Shown here: piece by piece, positions 1 through 6,946 of the stretch
Layout of the letters: the number at the start of each line of letters is the position of its first letter
Position numbering within the stretch: the first letter of the stretch is position 1
Source: Nocardia sp.
Lineage (GTDB): Bacteria > Actinomycetota > Actinomycetes > Mycobacteriales > Mycobacteriaceae
Length of the DNA: 16,380 nucleotides
NCBI GenBank assembly: GCA_017354515.1
Contig: JAFMQT010000038.1
Span: 1 to 16,380, forward strand
Direction of reading: 5' to 3'
Program-made: the position numbers and the translations under genes
Notes under the pieces: model-generated
Seen by the model: the letters and a program-made list of their open reading frames with translations, nothing else
What the model was told of the DNA's origin: nothing
Databases searched by the model: none

Positions 1-153
1 GACCGCACCCCGCAAACCATCCGGCCGCTGCTCGAGATGTCGCTCCGCGACTACGACTCCGGACTGCTCGACGCGCCCTGGCCACCGCAATACCCGAAAA
101 TGCCGAACGAACCCCCGCGCGTACAACCCAGCCGCGCCCGCAGCGCGTACTGA
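1..153 (+). CDS. C-terminal end of a LigD-type primase-polymerase-like protein (partial)
   Basis: The first 50 codons of frame 1 are open and end in TGA at 151-153, so this is the 3' end of a gene that enters from outside the window. The tail contains DAPWPPQYPKMP followed by PPRVQPSRAR. From memory, this resembles the C-terminus of stand-alone LigD polymerase-domain proteins (PolD1/PolD2 type) of mycobacteria and relatives, which extend DNA ends with ribonucleotides during repair and are related to the polymerase module of the NHEJ ligase LigD. Only about 50 residues are visible and no catalytic motif is included, so the assignment rests on the tail alone. The gene converges on the TetR gene that ends at 167, leaving 13 bases between the stop codons. 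Coding status is fairly sure; the family is moderately sure. Confidence 0.55.
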   Translation, partial: DRTPQTIRPLLEMSLRDYDSGLLDAPWPPQYPKMPNEPPRVQPSRARSAY

Positions 154-166
154 CCGCCGACGCGGG

Positions 167-811
167 CTACAAGCGGGGGAACGTACTCTCGATCATCGCC
201 ATCAGCACATCCGCCAGCAGATGATGCACCTGCTCGCGATCGAGACTGCCGCGCGTAATCCACTCCCGCCCTGCGGCTTTAACCAGCCCACTGTACGCAC
301 GAACCATAGCGCGCAACTCGTCGTCCCGCCCGCTGCCACTGAGCCCCGCCATCGCCAGCAACCGGTCCGCGGCGGCGTCATCGGCCTCATCCAGAATCCG
401 CTGCACCTCCGGATCGTCGCCGACCCCCTCGTGCCCGGTCACCTTCACCCACGTCCCACCCAGACCACTGATCGTGTCCAGCAACCAGGACACACTCGCA
501 TCCACCCGCTCGCGCGCCGACCCCGACGCCACCGGCATATGATCCGGGGGTGGCAACGTCACCATCCGGCGCACCACCGCCAGATACAGATCCCGCTTAT
601 TGCCGAAATAGTGATTGATCAGGCCGCGCGCCACCCCGGCACGCTGCGCCAGTTCCGCGGTCGAGACCGCCGCATAGGGTCGTTCACCGAACATCTCGAT
701 CGCGCACGCCAGAATCTGGGCACGTCGTTCATCCGGCTCCAACCGGCGCCGGCGGACCGCCTCGGCCTCGCCCGGCACCGGCTGGGAGGTGGTTTCAGAG
801 TGAGCGGGCAA
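167..811 (-). CDS. TetR/AcrR-family transcriptional regulator
   Basis: A 214-residue protein with a classical TetR N-terminal DNA-binding domain at about residues 30-76: a helix with ILACAIEMFGE, then VSTAELAQRAGVARGLINHYF and the NKRDLYLAVV helix. The remaining ~130 residues form a helical, variable ligand-binding region typical of the family. The start is a TTG at 809-811, supported by an AAGGA Shine-Dalgarno five bases upstream inside the acyl-CoA dehydrogenase gene; the two genes overlap by 17 bases, so translation is probably coupled. Since regulator and dehydrogenase share one transcript, I infer that it represses its own operon from the inverted repeat around 2009-2027 and responds to an acyl-CoA or related ligand. 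The ligand cannot be read from the sequence. Confidence 0.9.
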   Translation of the reverse strand: MPAHSETTSQPVPGEAEAVRRRRLEPDERRAQILACAIEMFGERPYAAVSTAELAQRAGVARGLINHYFGNKRDLYLAVVRRMVTLPPPDHMPVASGSARERVDASVSWLLDTISGLGGTWVKVTGHEGVGDDPEVQRILDEADDAAADRLLAMAGLSGSGRDDELRAMVRAYSGLVKAAGREWITRGSLDREQVHHLLADVLMAMIESTFPRL

Positions 812-1940
812 TGAGATCCTTCATCACCTCGTTGGAACCGGCCAGGATCCGCAGCACCCGCGCACCCGTATACAGCTGGGAGATCGGGTATTCCGTCATA
901 TATCCATAACCACCGAACAGTTGTAGACAGCGATCCACCACGATACCCAGCTGGTCGGTCAACCAGTATTTGGCCATCGCCGCCGTCGGAATATCGAGCT
1001 CACCACCCAGATGCTTACCGATCGCATCGTCGAGGAACGTGCGGCTCACCCGCGCGATCGTCGCACACTCCGCCAGCTCGAACTTCGTATTCTGCATCGC
1101 GAACAGCGGCCTGCCGAAAGCCTCACGGCCCTTGGTGTATTCGACGGTCAGCTGCACCGCGCGTTCCATCATCGCCACCGCCATGATCGCGGTCACCAGC
1201 CGCTCCTGCGCGAGCAGCTGCATCATCTGATAAAAGCCCTGCCCCTCGGCCTGCCCCAGCAGATTCGAGGCCGGCACCCGCAGACCGTCGAAGAACAGCT
1301 CAGCGGTGTCCTGGGCCTTACCGCCGATCTTGTTCAGGATCCGGCCCCGCCGGAAGCCCGGCGTATCGTCGCCCACCTCCGCGAAGATCAGCGACACGCC
1401 CGCCGCGCCCTTGCTCGGATCGGTCTTGGCCGCGATCACGATACCGTCGCACAACCAGCCGTTGGAGATGAAGATCTTCGAACCGGTGATGACATATTCA
1501 TCGCCCTCGCGCACCGCCCGGGTCGTGATGTTCTGCAGATCCGAACCGGTCCCCGGCTCGGTCATACCGATCGACAGCACCAGCTCACCACTCGCCGCCT
1601 TCGGCAGCACCCGCCGCTTCAGATCCTCCGACCCGAAGTGCTGAATATAGGGCGCGATGATCGACGAATGCACGGGCATCCCCATCGCCCCGTCACCGGC
1701 CACCGTCTGCGCCTCGATCACCGCCGCCTCGTGCGCGAAAGTGCCCCCGCCACCGCCGAATTCCGATGGCACCGCCGCGCACAGCAGCCCGAGTTCCCCT
1801 GCCCGGCGGTACAACTCGCGGTCCGGATGGCCCTGCGCGACGAACTTCTCCTCGTTCGGCACGACCTCCTTCTCGAAGAAGGTCTTCGCCAGATCCCGGA
1901 CCGCCTCGACCTCATCGTCGCTCCACGCGGCGCGCGCCAT
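795..1940 (-). CDS. Acyl-CoA dehydrogenase (FadE-like, LCAD/IVD-type active site)
   Basis: An FAD enzyme of 381 residues that introduces the alpha-beta double bond into acyl-CoA thioesters, passing electrons to electron-transfer flavoprotein. Family motifs: MTEPGTGSD at about 126-134, ITGSKIFISNG at about 151-161, REAFGRPL at about 272-279 and LFGGYGYMTEYP near 341-352. The catalytic base of most family members lies in a YEGT motif near the C-terminus; here that site reads ILAGSNEV, so the position is alanine. A QERL motif puts a glutamate at residue 246, where long-chain and isovaleryl-CoA dehydrogenases carry their base. I chose the ATG at 1938-1940 because AAGGAAG lies five bases upstream; an in-frame GTG at 1953-1955 would add five residues. 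First gene of an apparent operon with the TetR gene. Substrate unknown; a branched or long acyl chain is plausible. Confidence 0.92.
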   Translation of the reverse strand: MARAAWSDDEVEAVRDLAKTFFEKEVVPNEEKFVAQGHPDRELYRRAGELGLLCAAVPSEFGGGGGTFAHEAAVIEAQTVAGDGAMGMPVHSSIIAPYIQHFGSEDLKRRVLPKAASGELVLSIGMTEPGTGSDLQNITTRAVREGDEYVITGSKIFISNGWLCDGIVIAAKTDPSKGAAGVSLIFAEVGDDTPGFRRGRILNKIGGKAQDTAELFFDGLRVPASNLLGQAEGQGFYQMMQLLAQERLVTAIMAVAMMERAVQLTVEYTKGREAFGRPLFAMQNTKFELAECATIARVSRTFLDDAIGKHLGGELDIPTAAMAKYWLTDQLGIVVDRCLQLFGGYGYMTEYPISQLYTGARVLRILAGSNEVMKDLIARSL

Positions 1941-1996
1941 GGTCACTTCCTTCACCTCGCACCTGCCACCGGCTATCGCCGGTCCTGCTCGGCACC

Positions 1997-2027
1997 AGAC
2001 TGTCGAACTGTTGGCGTTATGTCAACA
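1997..2027 (-). promoter_or_regulatory. Candidate promoter of the fadE-tetR operon with overlapping inverted repeat
   Basis: On the minus strand a perfect TTGACA (2025-2020) is followed after 17 bases by CAGTCT (2002-1997), a weak -10, placing a start near 1990, about 50 bases before the dehydrogenase ATG. The -35 lies in an imperfect inverted repeat, TGTTGGC-N5-GTCAACA (2009-2027; one mismatch per arm of seven), well placed to be the operator of the co-transcribed TetR protein. Promoter and operator roles are inferred. Confidence 0.45.
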
Positions 2028-2094
2028 AGAGTCGCCCGCGGCACATCACCGCCCGTCAAGCGGCCACACCCGCGATGAGACAATGGGGCACCCC

Positions 2095-3612
2095 ATGTCA
2101 GCGACCGAAGGATCATCCGGCACCACGATGGCTGAGCACACCGCCCCCGACGCGCCCACCCCCTCGACGCCGGGCACCTCCATCGATCCGGGTGAACTAG
2201 CCGTCTGCCTGCGAGTTCTCGATCAGGCCGCCCTCCTGGACGCCGGCGACCCCGATGCGATCACCGTCCAGCGCGCGGTCGCCCACATGTTCAAGAAATA
2301 CAAGAAGCGCCGCCGTGTCGAAGCCCGCGACGCCGTCGCCGCCGCCGACCGCGCGGTAGTCGCGGCCACCGCGACCGGATCGCCTCAGCGCATCGACGAC
2401 GAAACCGCCGGAATCCCGATCTCGACCAGCACAGAGGGCGACTCGGCGGGAACGTTCATCCGCCCGCGCCCCTGCTACATCTGCAAACAGCGCTACACCC
2501 GCGTCGACCACTTCTACCATCAGCTCTGCCCCGACTGCGCCGCCGACAGCCATGCCCGTCGTGACGCGCGCGCCGATCTCACCGGCCGTCGGGCACTGCT
2601 CACCGGCGGCCGCGCCAAGATCGGCATGTACATCGCCCTGCGGCTGCTGCGCGATGGTGCGCATACCACGATCACCACCCGCTTCCCCAACGACGCGATC
2701 CGCCGATTCACCGCCCAGCCCGACAGCGCCGACTGGCTGCACCGGCTCCGCATCGTCGGGATCGATCTCCGCGATCCCGCGCAGGTGGTCGCCCTCGCCG
2801 ATGACGTCGCCGCCCAGGGATCGCTCGACATCATCATCAACAACGCCGCCCAGACCGTGCGCCGCTCCGCCGGCTCCTACGCCGCACTCATCGATGCCGA
2901 ATCCGCACCGCTGCCCGCCGGCGAACTCCCCGATACCATCACCTTCGGCGCCACCACCCAGGCACATCCCAACGCGCTCACCGCGTCTGTGCCCACCACC
3001 CCGGCACCAGGCCGGCTCTCCGCCGCACAGGTCACCGACCTCGCGATGGTCGCCGGATCGGCCACACCCGACCGCATCGAACGCGGTCTCGCCATCGACG
3101 CCGGCGGACTGGTCCCCGACCTCGCCCACACCAACAGCTGGGTCCAGACCGTGGCCGAGGTCGACGCCACCGAACTGCTGGAAGTGCAACTCTGCAATTC
3201 CACGGCGCCGTTCATCCTGATATCGCGACTGCGCCCCGCGTTGGCCGCCTCGCCCGCCCGCCGCAAGTACATCGTCAACGTCTCCGCGATGGAAGGTGTC
3301 TTCAGCCGCGGCTACAAGGGCCCGGGCCACCCGCACACCAATATGGCCAAGGCGGCGCTCAATATGCTGACCCGAACCAGCGCCCGCGAGATGTTCGAGA
3401 CCGACCAAATCCTCATGACCGCGGTCGACACCGGCTGGATCACCGACGAACGGCCGCATTTCACCAAAATCCGCCTCGCCGACGAAGGCTTCCACGCTCC
3501 ACTGGACCTCGTCGACGGCGCCGCCCGCGTGTACGACCCCATCGTGCGCGGCGAGCTCGGCGAGGACCTCTTCGGCTGCTTCCTCAAGGACTTCTCGCCT
3601 GCCAACTGGTGA
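2095..3612 (+). CDS. Large atypical short-chain dehydrogenase/reductase with N-terminal four-cysteine knuckle
   Basis: A 505-residue protein. Residues 1-120 are a low-complexity lead with a basic stretch (KKYKKRRR near 67-74). A CxxC-N14-CxxC pair (Cys127, Cys130, Cys145, Cys148) looks like a zinc knuckle. A Rossmann domain follows: TGGRAKIG at 170-177 in the nucleotide-binding position, DLRD near 224-227, and INNAA at 248-252. Between NNAA and the active site lies about 110 extra residues. Ser397 sits in VNVSAMEG, but the expected YxxxK is T415-N-M-A-K419: the lysine is kept and the tyrosine is threonine. I recall plant and fungal SDRs with a similar cysteine knuckle and HTNMAKAALNM block, so this is probably a conserved subfamily, not a decayed gene. 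Start: ATG at 2095; ATGs at 2083 and 2128 are also possible and no strong ribosome site decides. Substrate unknown. Confidence 0.85.
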   Translation: MSATEGSSGTTMAEHTAPDAPTPSTPGTSIDPGELAVCLRVLDQAALLDAGDPDAITVQRAVAHMFKKYKKRRRVEARDAVAAADRAVVAATATGSPQRIDDETAGIPISTSTEGDSAGTFIRPRPCYICKQRYTRVDHFYHQLCPDCAADSHARRDARADLTGRRALLTGGRAKIGMYIALRLLRDGAHTTITTRFPNDAIRRFTAQPDSADWLHRLRIVGIDLRDPAQVVALADDVAAQGSLDIIINNAAQTVRRSAGSYAALIDAESAPLPAGELPDTITFGATTQAHPNALTASVPTTPAPGRLSAAQVTDLAMVAGSATPDRIERGLAIDAGGLVPDLAHTNSWVQTVAEVDATELLEVQLCNSTAPFILISRLRPALAASPARRKYIVNVSAMEGVFSRGYKGPGHPHTNMAKAALNMLTRTSAREMFETDQILMTAVDTGWITDERPHFTKIRLADEGFHAPLDLVDGAARVYDPIVRGELGEDLFGCFLKDFSPANW

Positions 3613-4050
3613 CTTCTGACCCGGTCGAGGCTGTTTTTCGAGCTGGAGTTCATCTGGTGGCGGAGGGTGGCTGGTCGGATAATCATCAGTTAATGCGCAT
3701 ATATACGTATGGCAGTTGTCAATATGGGGTGCCGATCAGCCGGCGCCGAGCGAAGTATCCGCCCAACTATCAAGGCGGCCCGATGAATTCATCGGCCCAT
3801 CCGGTCATCCGCGGAGCCGAATCACTCTCCTGCATCTCGCCGGCAACTTTCGTGAGCACAAGACGCTCTCCCCCACTGGTCGCGGTCCGGTGTGATCGGC
3901 CCGACGTACATAGTTACATGCGCATATCACCGTTTACATATTCAATTAGATTCCGGAACGCCTGCGAGACAATAACGTTGGGGCTACGACTCCCCGTGAG
4001 ATGTGGAACATCCCACCCGTTTACCGACAATTCCGACTTAATCTTGATGT
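3613..4050. other. Non-coding, AT-richer stretch with palindrome and short direct repeat
   Basis: About 440 bases between the SDR stop and the DUF2784 gene with visibly lower GC than the neighbours and no reading frame showing the local GC-rich third-position pattern. It holds a 16-bp perfect palindrome (3780-3795), two copies of ATGCGCATAT (3693-3702 and 3918-3927), and AT-rich runs near 3690-3730 and 3918-3952 that could be promoters. A TAACGT hexamer at 3973-3978 is another possible -10. I see no convincing gene, RNA family or mobile-element end. Confidence 0.5.
3780..3795. repeat. 16-bp perfect palindrome
   Basis: CCGATGAATTCATCGG reads identically on both strands, centred on an EcoRI-like GAATTC. 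With no spacer it is more like a protein-binding site than a transcription terminator, and no T-run follows. The partner protein is unknown; adjacent genes are the SDR (168 bases upstream) and DUF2784 (about 260 bases downstream). Confidence 0.6.
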
Positions 4051-4051
4051 G
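4039..4051 (+). promoter_or_regulatory. Candidate -10 (TAATCT) for the DUF2784 gene
   Basis: TAATCT at 4039-4044 fits the actinobacterial TANNNT -10 and would place transcription start at about 4051, directly at an in-frame GTG followed by the ATG at 4054. No Shine-Dalgarno precedes either codon, so a leaderless mRNA fits. No good -35 is visible. Confidence 0.4.
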
Positions 4052-4053
4052 TG

Positions 4054-4434
4054 ATGTACCGGCTTCTGGCCGACTCCACGGCGGCCACCCACTTCCTGTT
4101 CGTTGCCTACCTCGTCGTCGGCGGCTTCCTCGCGTGGCACTGGCGTTGGACGATCTGGACCCATATCGCGGCTGTCGCTTGGGGATTCAGCACCGTCCTG
4201 TTCGGCTTCCAGTGCCCGCTGACCCACCTCGAGTCCTGGGCACGCCAGCACGGCGGCGAAGCCGGCCTGCCACCTAGCGGATTCATCGACCACTACATCA
4301 CGGGAGTGCTGTACCCGGAGAGTGCGCTGACATTGGTCCAGGTGGTGGTGGCGCTGGTCATCGCGGGCTCCTGGGCGGGCTACGTCTACTTCCGCGGACA
4401 CCAGCGGGCGGACGAGAAGCACTGGGCCGCCTGA
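4054..4434 (+). CDS. DUF2784 small membrane protein
   Basis: A 126-residue protein with hydrophobic segments at about residues 12-28, 34-52 and 93-112, separated by a conserved-looking loop. The pattern CPLTHLESWAR (54-64) followed by GFIDHYITGVLYPE (76-89) matches the DUF2784 family, a group of short bacterial inner-membrane proteins of unknown function. Length is normal for the family. The start is the ATG at 4054, with an in-frame GTG immediately before it at 4051; there is no Shine-Dalgarno and translation may be leaderless. It converges on the TetR gene that ends at 4450, with 15 bases between stops, and appears monocistronic. No role can be deduced from the neighbours. Confidence 0.85.
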   Translation: MYRLLADSTAATHFLFVAYLVVGGFLAWHWRWTIWTHIAAVAWGFSTVLFGFQCPLTHLESWARQHGGEAGLPPSGFIDHYITGVLYPESALTLVQVVVALVIAGSWAGYVYFRGHQRADEKHWAA

Positions 4435-4449
4435 ACCTTGGCCCCGGAA

Positions 4450-5040
4450 TCATTCGCGACCCATCGCCCGGGCAGCCCGGGCCACATCCGCACCGGTCGC
4501 GGTGTCGGCGGCCGGGGCGAGCATCCATTGCACCGCGAGGCCTTGGAACAGCGCGAAGTACACCTTCGCCAATGACCGGGCCTCCGCGGCCGCCAAGTCC
4601 GGATGCGTCTGCCTGAGCACATCGGCAAGACCCGCGTATACCCGGTCGATCGCCTCGCCCATATAGTTCTCGTACTCGTGCGGCTCACGCATCAACCGGA
4701 AGCCGTTCTCGAAACTCAGCAGTAGCTGCTCGCGATGATTCTGGATGACATCGAGCATTCCGTCCCAGGTCGACTCCAGCGATTCCGCAAGCGCCCTCCC
4801 CTCCCCCGCATCGCGTATCGCGGCATCCATGCCATCACCGAGCTCGGTACCGGCGGCCTCATTGACGGCCTCGGTAATCAGGCGGTCCTTCGTCCCGAAG
4901 TGATAGCCGATGGCCGCCAGGCTCACCCCCGCCGCACCGGCGATATCGCGAGCGGTGACCTTGGCCAGCCCTCGTTCCAGAATCGCCTTCCGCGCTCCCG
5001 CCAGGAGATCTTCCCGATTACCCATCTGCACAGCGTACAT
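4450..5040 (-). CDS. TetR-family regulator, divergent from an FAD monooxygenase
   Basis: A 196-residue TetR protein. The DNA-binding domain covers about residues 9-55: REDLLAGARKAILERG, then VTARDIAGAAGVSLAAIGYHF and GTKDRLITEAV. The C-terminal two thirds are helical and variable, the effector pocket. The start is taken as the ATG at 5038-5040; an in-frame ATG five codons later (5023-5025) is equally plausible, and neither has a clear ribosome site. It is transcribed away from the monooxygenase gene at 5158, the standard arrangement for a repressor of the adjacent enzyme. The 117-base gap carries repeated AGACRTTYGT elements, probable operators. The inducer is likely a substrate of the monooxygenase, but this is inference. 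Confidence 0.92.
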   Translation of the reverse strand: MYAVQMGNREDLLAGARKAILERGLAKVTARDIAGAAGVSLAAIGYHFGTKDRLITEAVNEAAGTELGDGMDAAIRDAGEGRALAESLESTWDGMLDVIQNHREQLLLSFENGFRLMREPHEYENYMGEAIDRVYAGLADVLRQTHPDLAAAEARSLAKVYFALFQGLAVQWMLAPAADTATGADVARAARAMGRE

Positions 5041-5108
5041 GTCTCAGACATTTGTACTAGACAGACGTGCCACCCATGTGAGACATTCGTCTAAGACGTT
5101 CGTCCTAG
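5040..5108. promoter_or_regulatory. Operator-like repeat cluster between tetR and the monooxygenase
   Basis: Three related elements share AGACRTTYGT: 5046-5055, 5081-5092 (AGACATTCGTCT) and 5094-5105 (AGACGTTCGTCC). The second is an inverted repeat AGAC-N4-GTCT. The third sits in a longer imperfect palindrome, CTA-N-GACG-TT-CGTC-N-TAG (5091-5108). TGTCT-C-AGACA, a near-perfect palindrome, spans 5040-5050 at the start codon of the TetR gene. The cluster lies between both start codons, so one protein could control both directions. Confidence 0.6.
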
Positions 5109-5157
5109 TCAAAACCGCAACAGTCCGTCCCGTTTCCGCACGCCCTGGAGCCGAATC

Positions 5158-6384
5158 ATGTGCCCTGCCCACAACATCCACGTCCTGGTGTCCGGCGGCG
5201 GAATCGCCGGCAACGCCATCGCCCTGCAACTGCTACGAACGGGAATCCGGGTGACCGTGATCGAGCGCGCGCCGCTCCCCCGCCCGGGCGGCCAGGCCGT
5301 GGATCTGCGCGGCCCCAGCCGGGAGGTCGCCGAGCGGATGGATCTGATGCCGGGGATCGACAAATACCGGCTCGAGGAGCTCGGCATGTCCTATGTCGAT
5401 CACCGGGGCCGGCCGTACGCGAATATGTCGATGGCGGACTTCGAGGGTAAAGGGCCGGTCGCCGAGATCGAGATCACCCGCGGCGATCTCAACCAGGTGC
5501 TGCTCGATGCGGTCGCCGAGGCCGGAGGTGAACTCGACTACCGCTACGGAGAATCGATCCGGGCACTGGCACAAGATGATTCGGGCGTGGACGTGGAGTT
5601 CACCTCCGGCAGCCGGGGGCGATTCGACCTGGTCGTCGGTGCCGACGGTGTCCATTCGGCGACCCGCCGGATGGCGTTCGGGCCCGAGGAGCGGTTCAGC
5701 ACCTTCCTCGGCGGTTACGTCTCGTTCTTCACGATGCCGACGCCCGCGAATATGAAACCGGGATGGTTCGCGGTGCAACTGATTCCGCACGCGGCCGTCG
5801 GCCTGCGCCCCGATCGCGATCCGGCCACCGCCAAAGCGATCCTGACGGTGCTCGCCGAGCCGGACCCGCGGTTGCGCCGCGACGTGGACCTGCAGCAGCG
5901 GTTCCTGCGCGAGAAGATCGGAACGAATTCCAACTGGCACGCACCGGCGATCCTGGACGCGATGCGGACCTGCACCGACTTCTACTTCGACGAACTGGTC
6001 CGCATCGATATGCCTACCCTCGCGGCCGGCCGGGTGACCCTGGCCGGCGACGCCGGCTATTGCGGCTCCCCGATGACGGGCATGGGCACCGCGATGGCAC
6101 TCGTCGGCGCCTACATCCTCGCCGGTGAGATCGCCGCCCGCCCCGACGACCTACCGGCAGCGCTGCGGCATTACGAGCAGGCCGTCACACCCTTCCTGGA
6201 CGAGGCCAAACAGATGCCGGGCGGGGGCATCGACATGATGTTGTCGACCACCGGCTTCGGGACCGCGCTGCGCCGCACCGCGAACCGGATCATGATGTCG
6301 CGGGCGATGCGGCCGGTGATGATGAGGATGTTCTTCGGCCACACCGACGACTACCGGCTGCCGGACTACCCGATCCCGGCCTGA
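5158..6384 (+). CDS. FAD-dependent monooxygenase (PHBH/TetX-like group A flavoprotein)
   Basis: A 408-residue flavoprotein that should use NAD(P)H and O2 to hydroxylate an organic, often aromatic or polyketide-like, substrate in the cytoplasm. Motifs in order: the dinucleotide fold VSGGGIAGNA at 11-20 with the ribose-binding Glu36 (VIER), TRGDLNQVLL at 107-116, the GADG motif at 161-164 and the second FAD motif LAGDAGYCGSPMTGMG at 295-310. Length and motif spacing are normal for the family, which includes TetX-type tetracycline-inactivating enzymes. The ATG at 5158 is supported by GGAG seven bases upstream. Expression is probably controlled by the divergent TetR protein. It ends one base before the stop codon of the convergent EspR-like gene. 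The substrate is unknown; detoxification or antibiotic modification is possible but unproven. Confidence 0.93.
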   Translation: MCPAHNIHVLVSGGGIAGNAIALQLLRTGIRVTVIERAPLPRPGGQAVDLRGPSREVAERMDLMPGIDKYRLEELGMSYVDHRGRPYANMSMADFEGKGPVAEIEITRGDLNQVLLDAVAEAGGELDYRYGESIRALAQDDSGVDVEFTSGSRGRFDLVVGADGVHSATRRMAFGPEERFSTFLGGYVSFFTMPTPANMKPGWFAVQLIPHAAVGLRPDRDPATAKAILTVLAEPDPRLRRDVDLQQRFLREKIGTNSNWHAPAILDAMRTCTDFYFDELVRIDMPTLAAGRVTLAGDAGYCGSPMTGMGTAMALVGAYILAGEIAARPDDLPAALRHYEQAVTPFLDEAKQMPGGGIDMMLSTTGFGTALRRTANRIMMSRAMRPVMMRMFFGHTDDYRLPDYPIPA

Positions 6385-6385
6385 A

Positions 6386-6796
6386 CTACATATCCGCCGT
6401 CATCCCCGGCGTCATGCCCTCGGCCACGCGGAAACGTCCGGCCAGATCCGCGAGCATCTCGATCGACTCCGGGGACAGGCCGTGTGCGCTGATCAGCAGT
6501 CGCCGCAGTGTCCGATTGGTGACGGTGGCCGCCACCGTCTCGTCGGCGGGCGCGCACTCGGGTCCGGCGTCCGCGTCGCATCGGGTCAGCTCGGCCGAGA
6601 GCACCCGCGCGATGGCGTTGACCAGCGCGGGCGTCGGATTATTTCGATTGCCTGAACGTAACTGTGACACATACGTGGCCGAGACCGGATGCCCCGCCTG
6701 GGTTACCCGGAACGCCAGGGAGCGGCTCGACATCCGCGTGCCGTTCACCCGCTCCCACTGCGCGACTGCCTCGTTCAGGCGGTCGGCGAATTTCAC
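6386..6796 (-). CDS. EspR-like helix-turn-helix regulator
   Basis: A 136-residue DNA-binding protein. Residues 3-19 (FADRLNEAVAQWERVNG), the HTH with VSATYVSQLRSGNRNNP (about 38-54) and the C-terminal AHGLSPES...FRVAEGM helices (about 103-128) follow the same order as the mycobacterial nucleoid-associated regulator EspR, as I remember it, including YLSQLRSGNR and the AHGL block used in dimerization. EspR is about 132 residues, which supports starting at the GTG at 6794-6796, preceded by GGGGGTG on the minus strand; an ATG at 6895 would add 33 unlikely residues. The middle segment (about 70-90) has an acidic, cysteine-containing linker. No ESX genes are nearby. It diverges from the nucleoside hydrolase operon and may regulate it from the palindrome at 6855-6868. 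Confidence 0.87.
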   Translation of the reverse strand: MKFADRLNEAVAQWERVNGTRMSSRSLAFRVTQAGHPVSATYVSQLRSGNRNNPTPALVNAIARVLSAELTRCDADAGPECAPADETVAATVTNRTLRRLLISAHGLSPESIEMLADLAGRFRVAEGMTPGMTADM

Positions 6797-6854
6797 CGCT
6801 GCAACACCCCCAAGGCCGCGGCGGCTTGCCCGGACCACGGTGCACTCATGAAGA

Positions 6855-6868
6855 TTTGACGTGTCAAA
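6855..6868. promoter_or_regulatory. Palindrome TTTGAC-N2-GTCAAA, candidate operator
   Basis: A perfect inverted repeat with six-base arms and a two-base centre, roughly midway between the divergent starts of the EspR-like gene (6796) and the nucleoside hydrolase (6946). Symmetry and position suggest a site for the HTH protein. A TTGACA-like string lies inside it on the minus strand but has no matching -10. Confidence 0.5.
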
Positions 6869-6933
6869 GTTACGCTGCGGCGCGCTAATTCGCACGCAGA
6901 CAGGCCGATATCTGCCGAATAGTCACGACTGGA

Positions 6934-6946
6934 TAGTCTCGAAGGG
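6934..6946 (+). promoter_or_regulatory. Candidate -10 (TAGTCT) giving a leaderless nucleoside hydrolase mRNA
   Basis: TAGTCT at 6934-6939 fits TANNNT and would start transcription at about 6946, the first base of the GTG start codon. The only purine-rich string nearby, GAAGG, abuts the GTG and is too close to act as a ribosome site, so leaderless initiation is the simplest reading. No clear -35 is visible. Confidence 0.4.

Noticed and set aside
2197..3495. A 432-codon open frame on the minus strand across the SDR gene
   Set aside because: Glycine-rich antisense shadow caused by high GC; the plus-strand frame has the SDR motifs.
3609..4277. A 222-codon plus-strand frame across the gap into DUF2784
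   Set aside because: It crosses AT-rich non-coding DNA and overlaps DUF2784 in another frame; residue composition is not protein-like.
6797..6895. ATG at 6895 as start of the EspR-like gene
   Set aside because: The added 33 residues match nothing in EspR, cover the palindrome at 6855-6868, and the GTG at 6796 has a better ribosome site and gives the family length.
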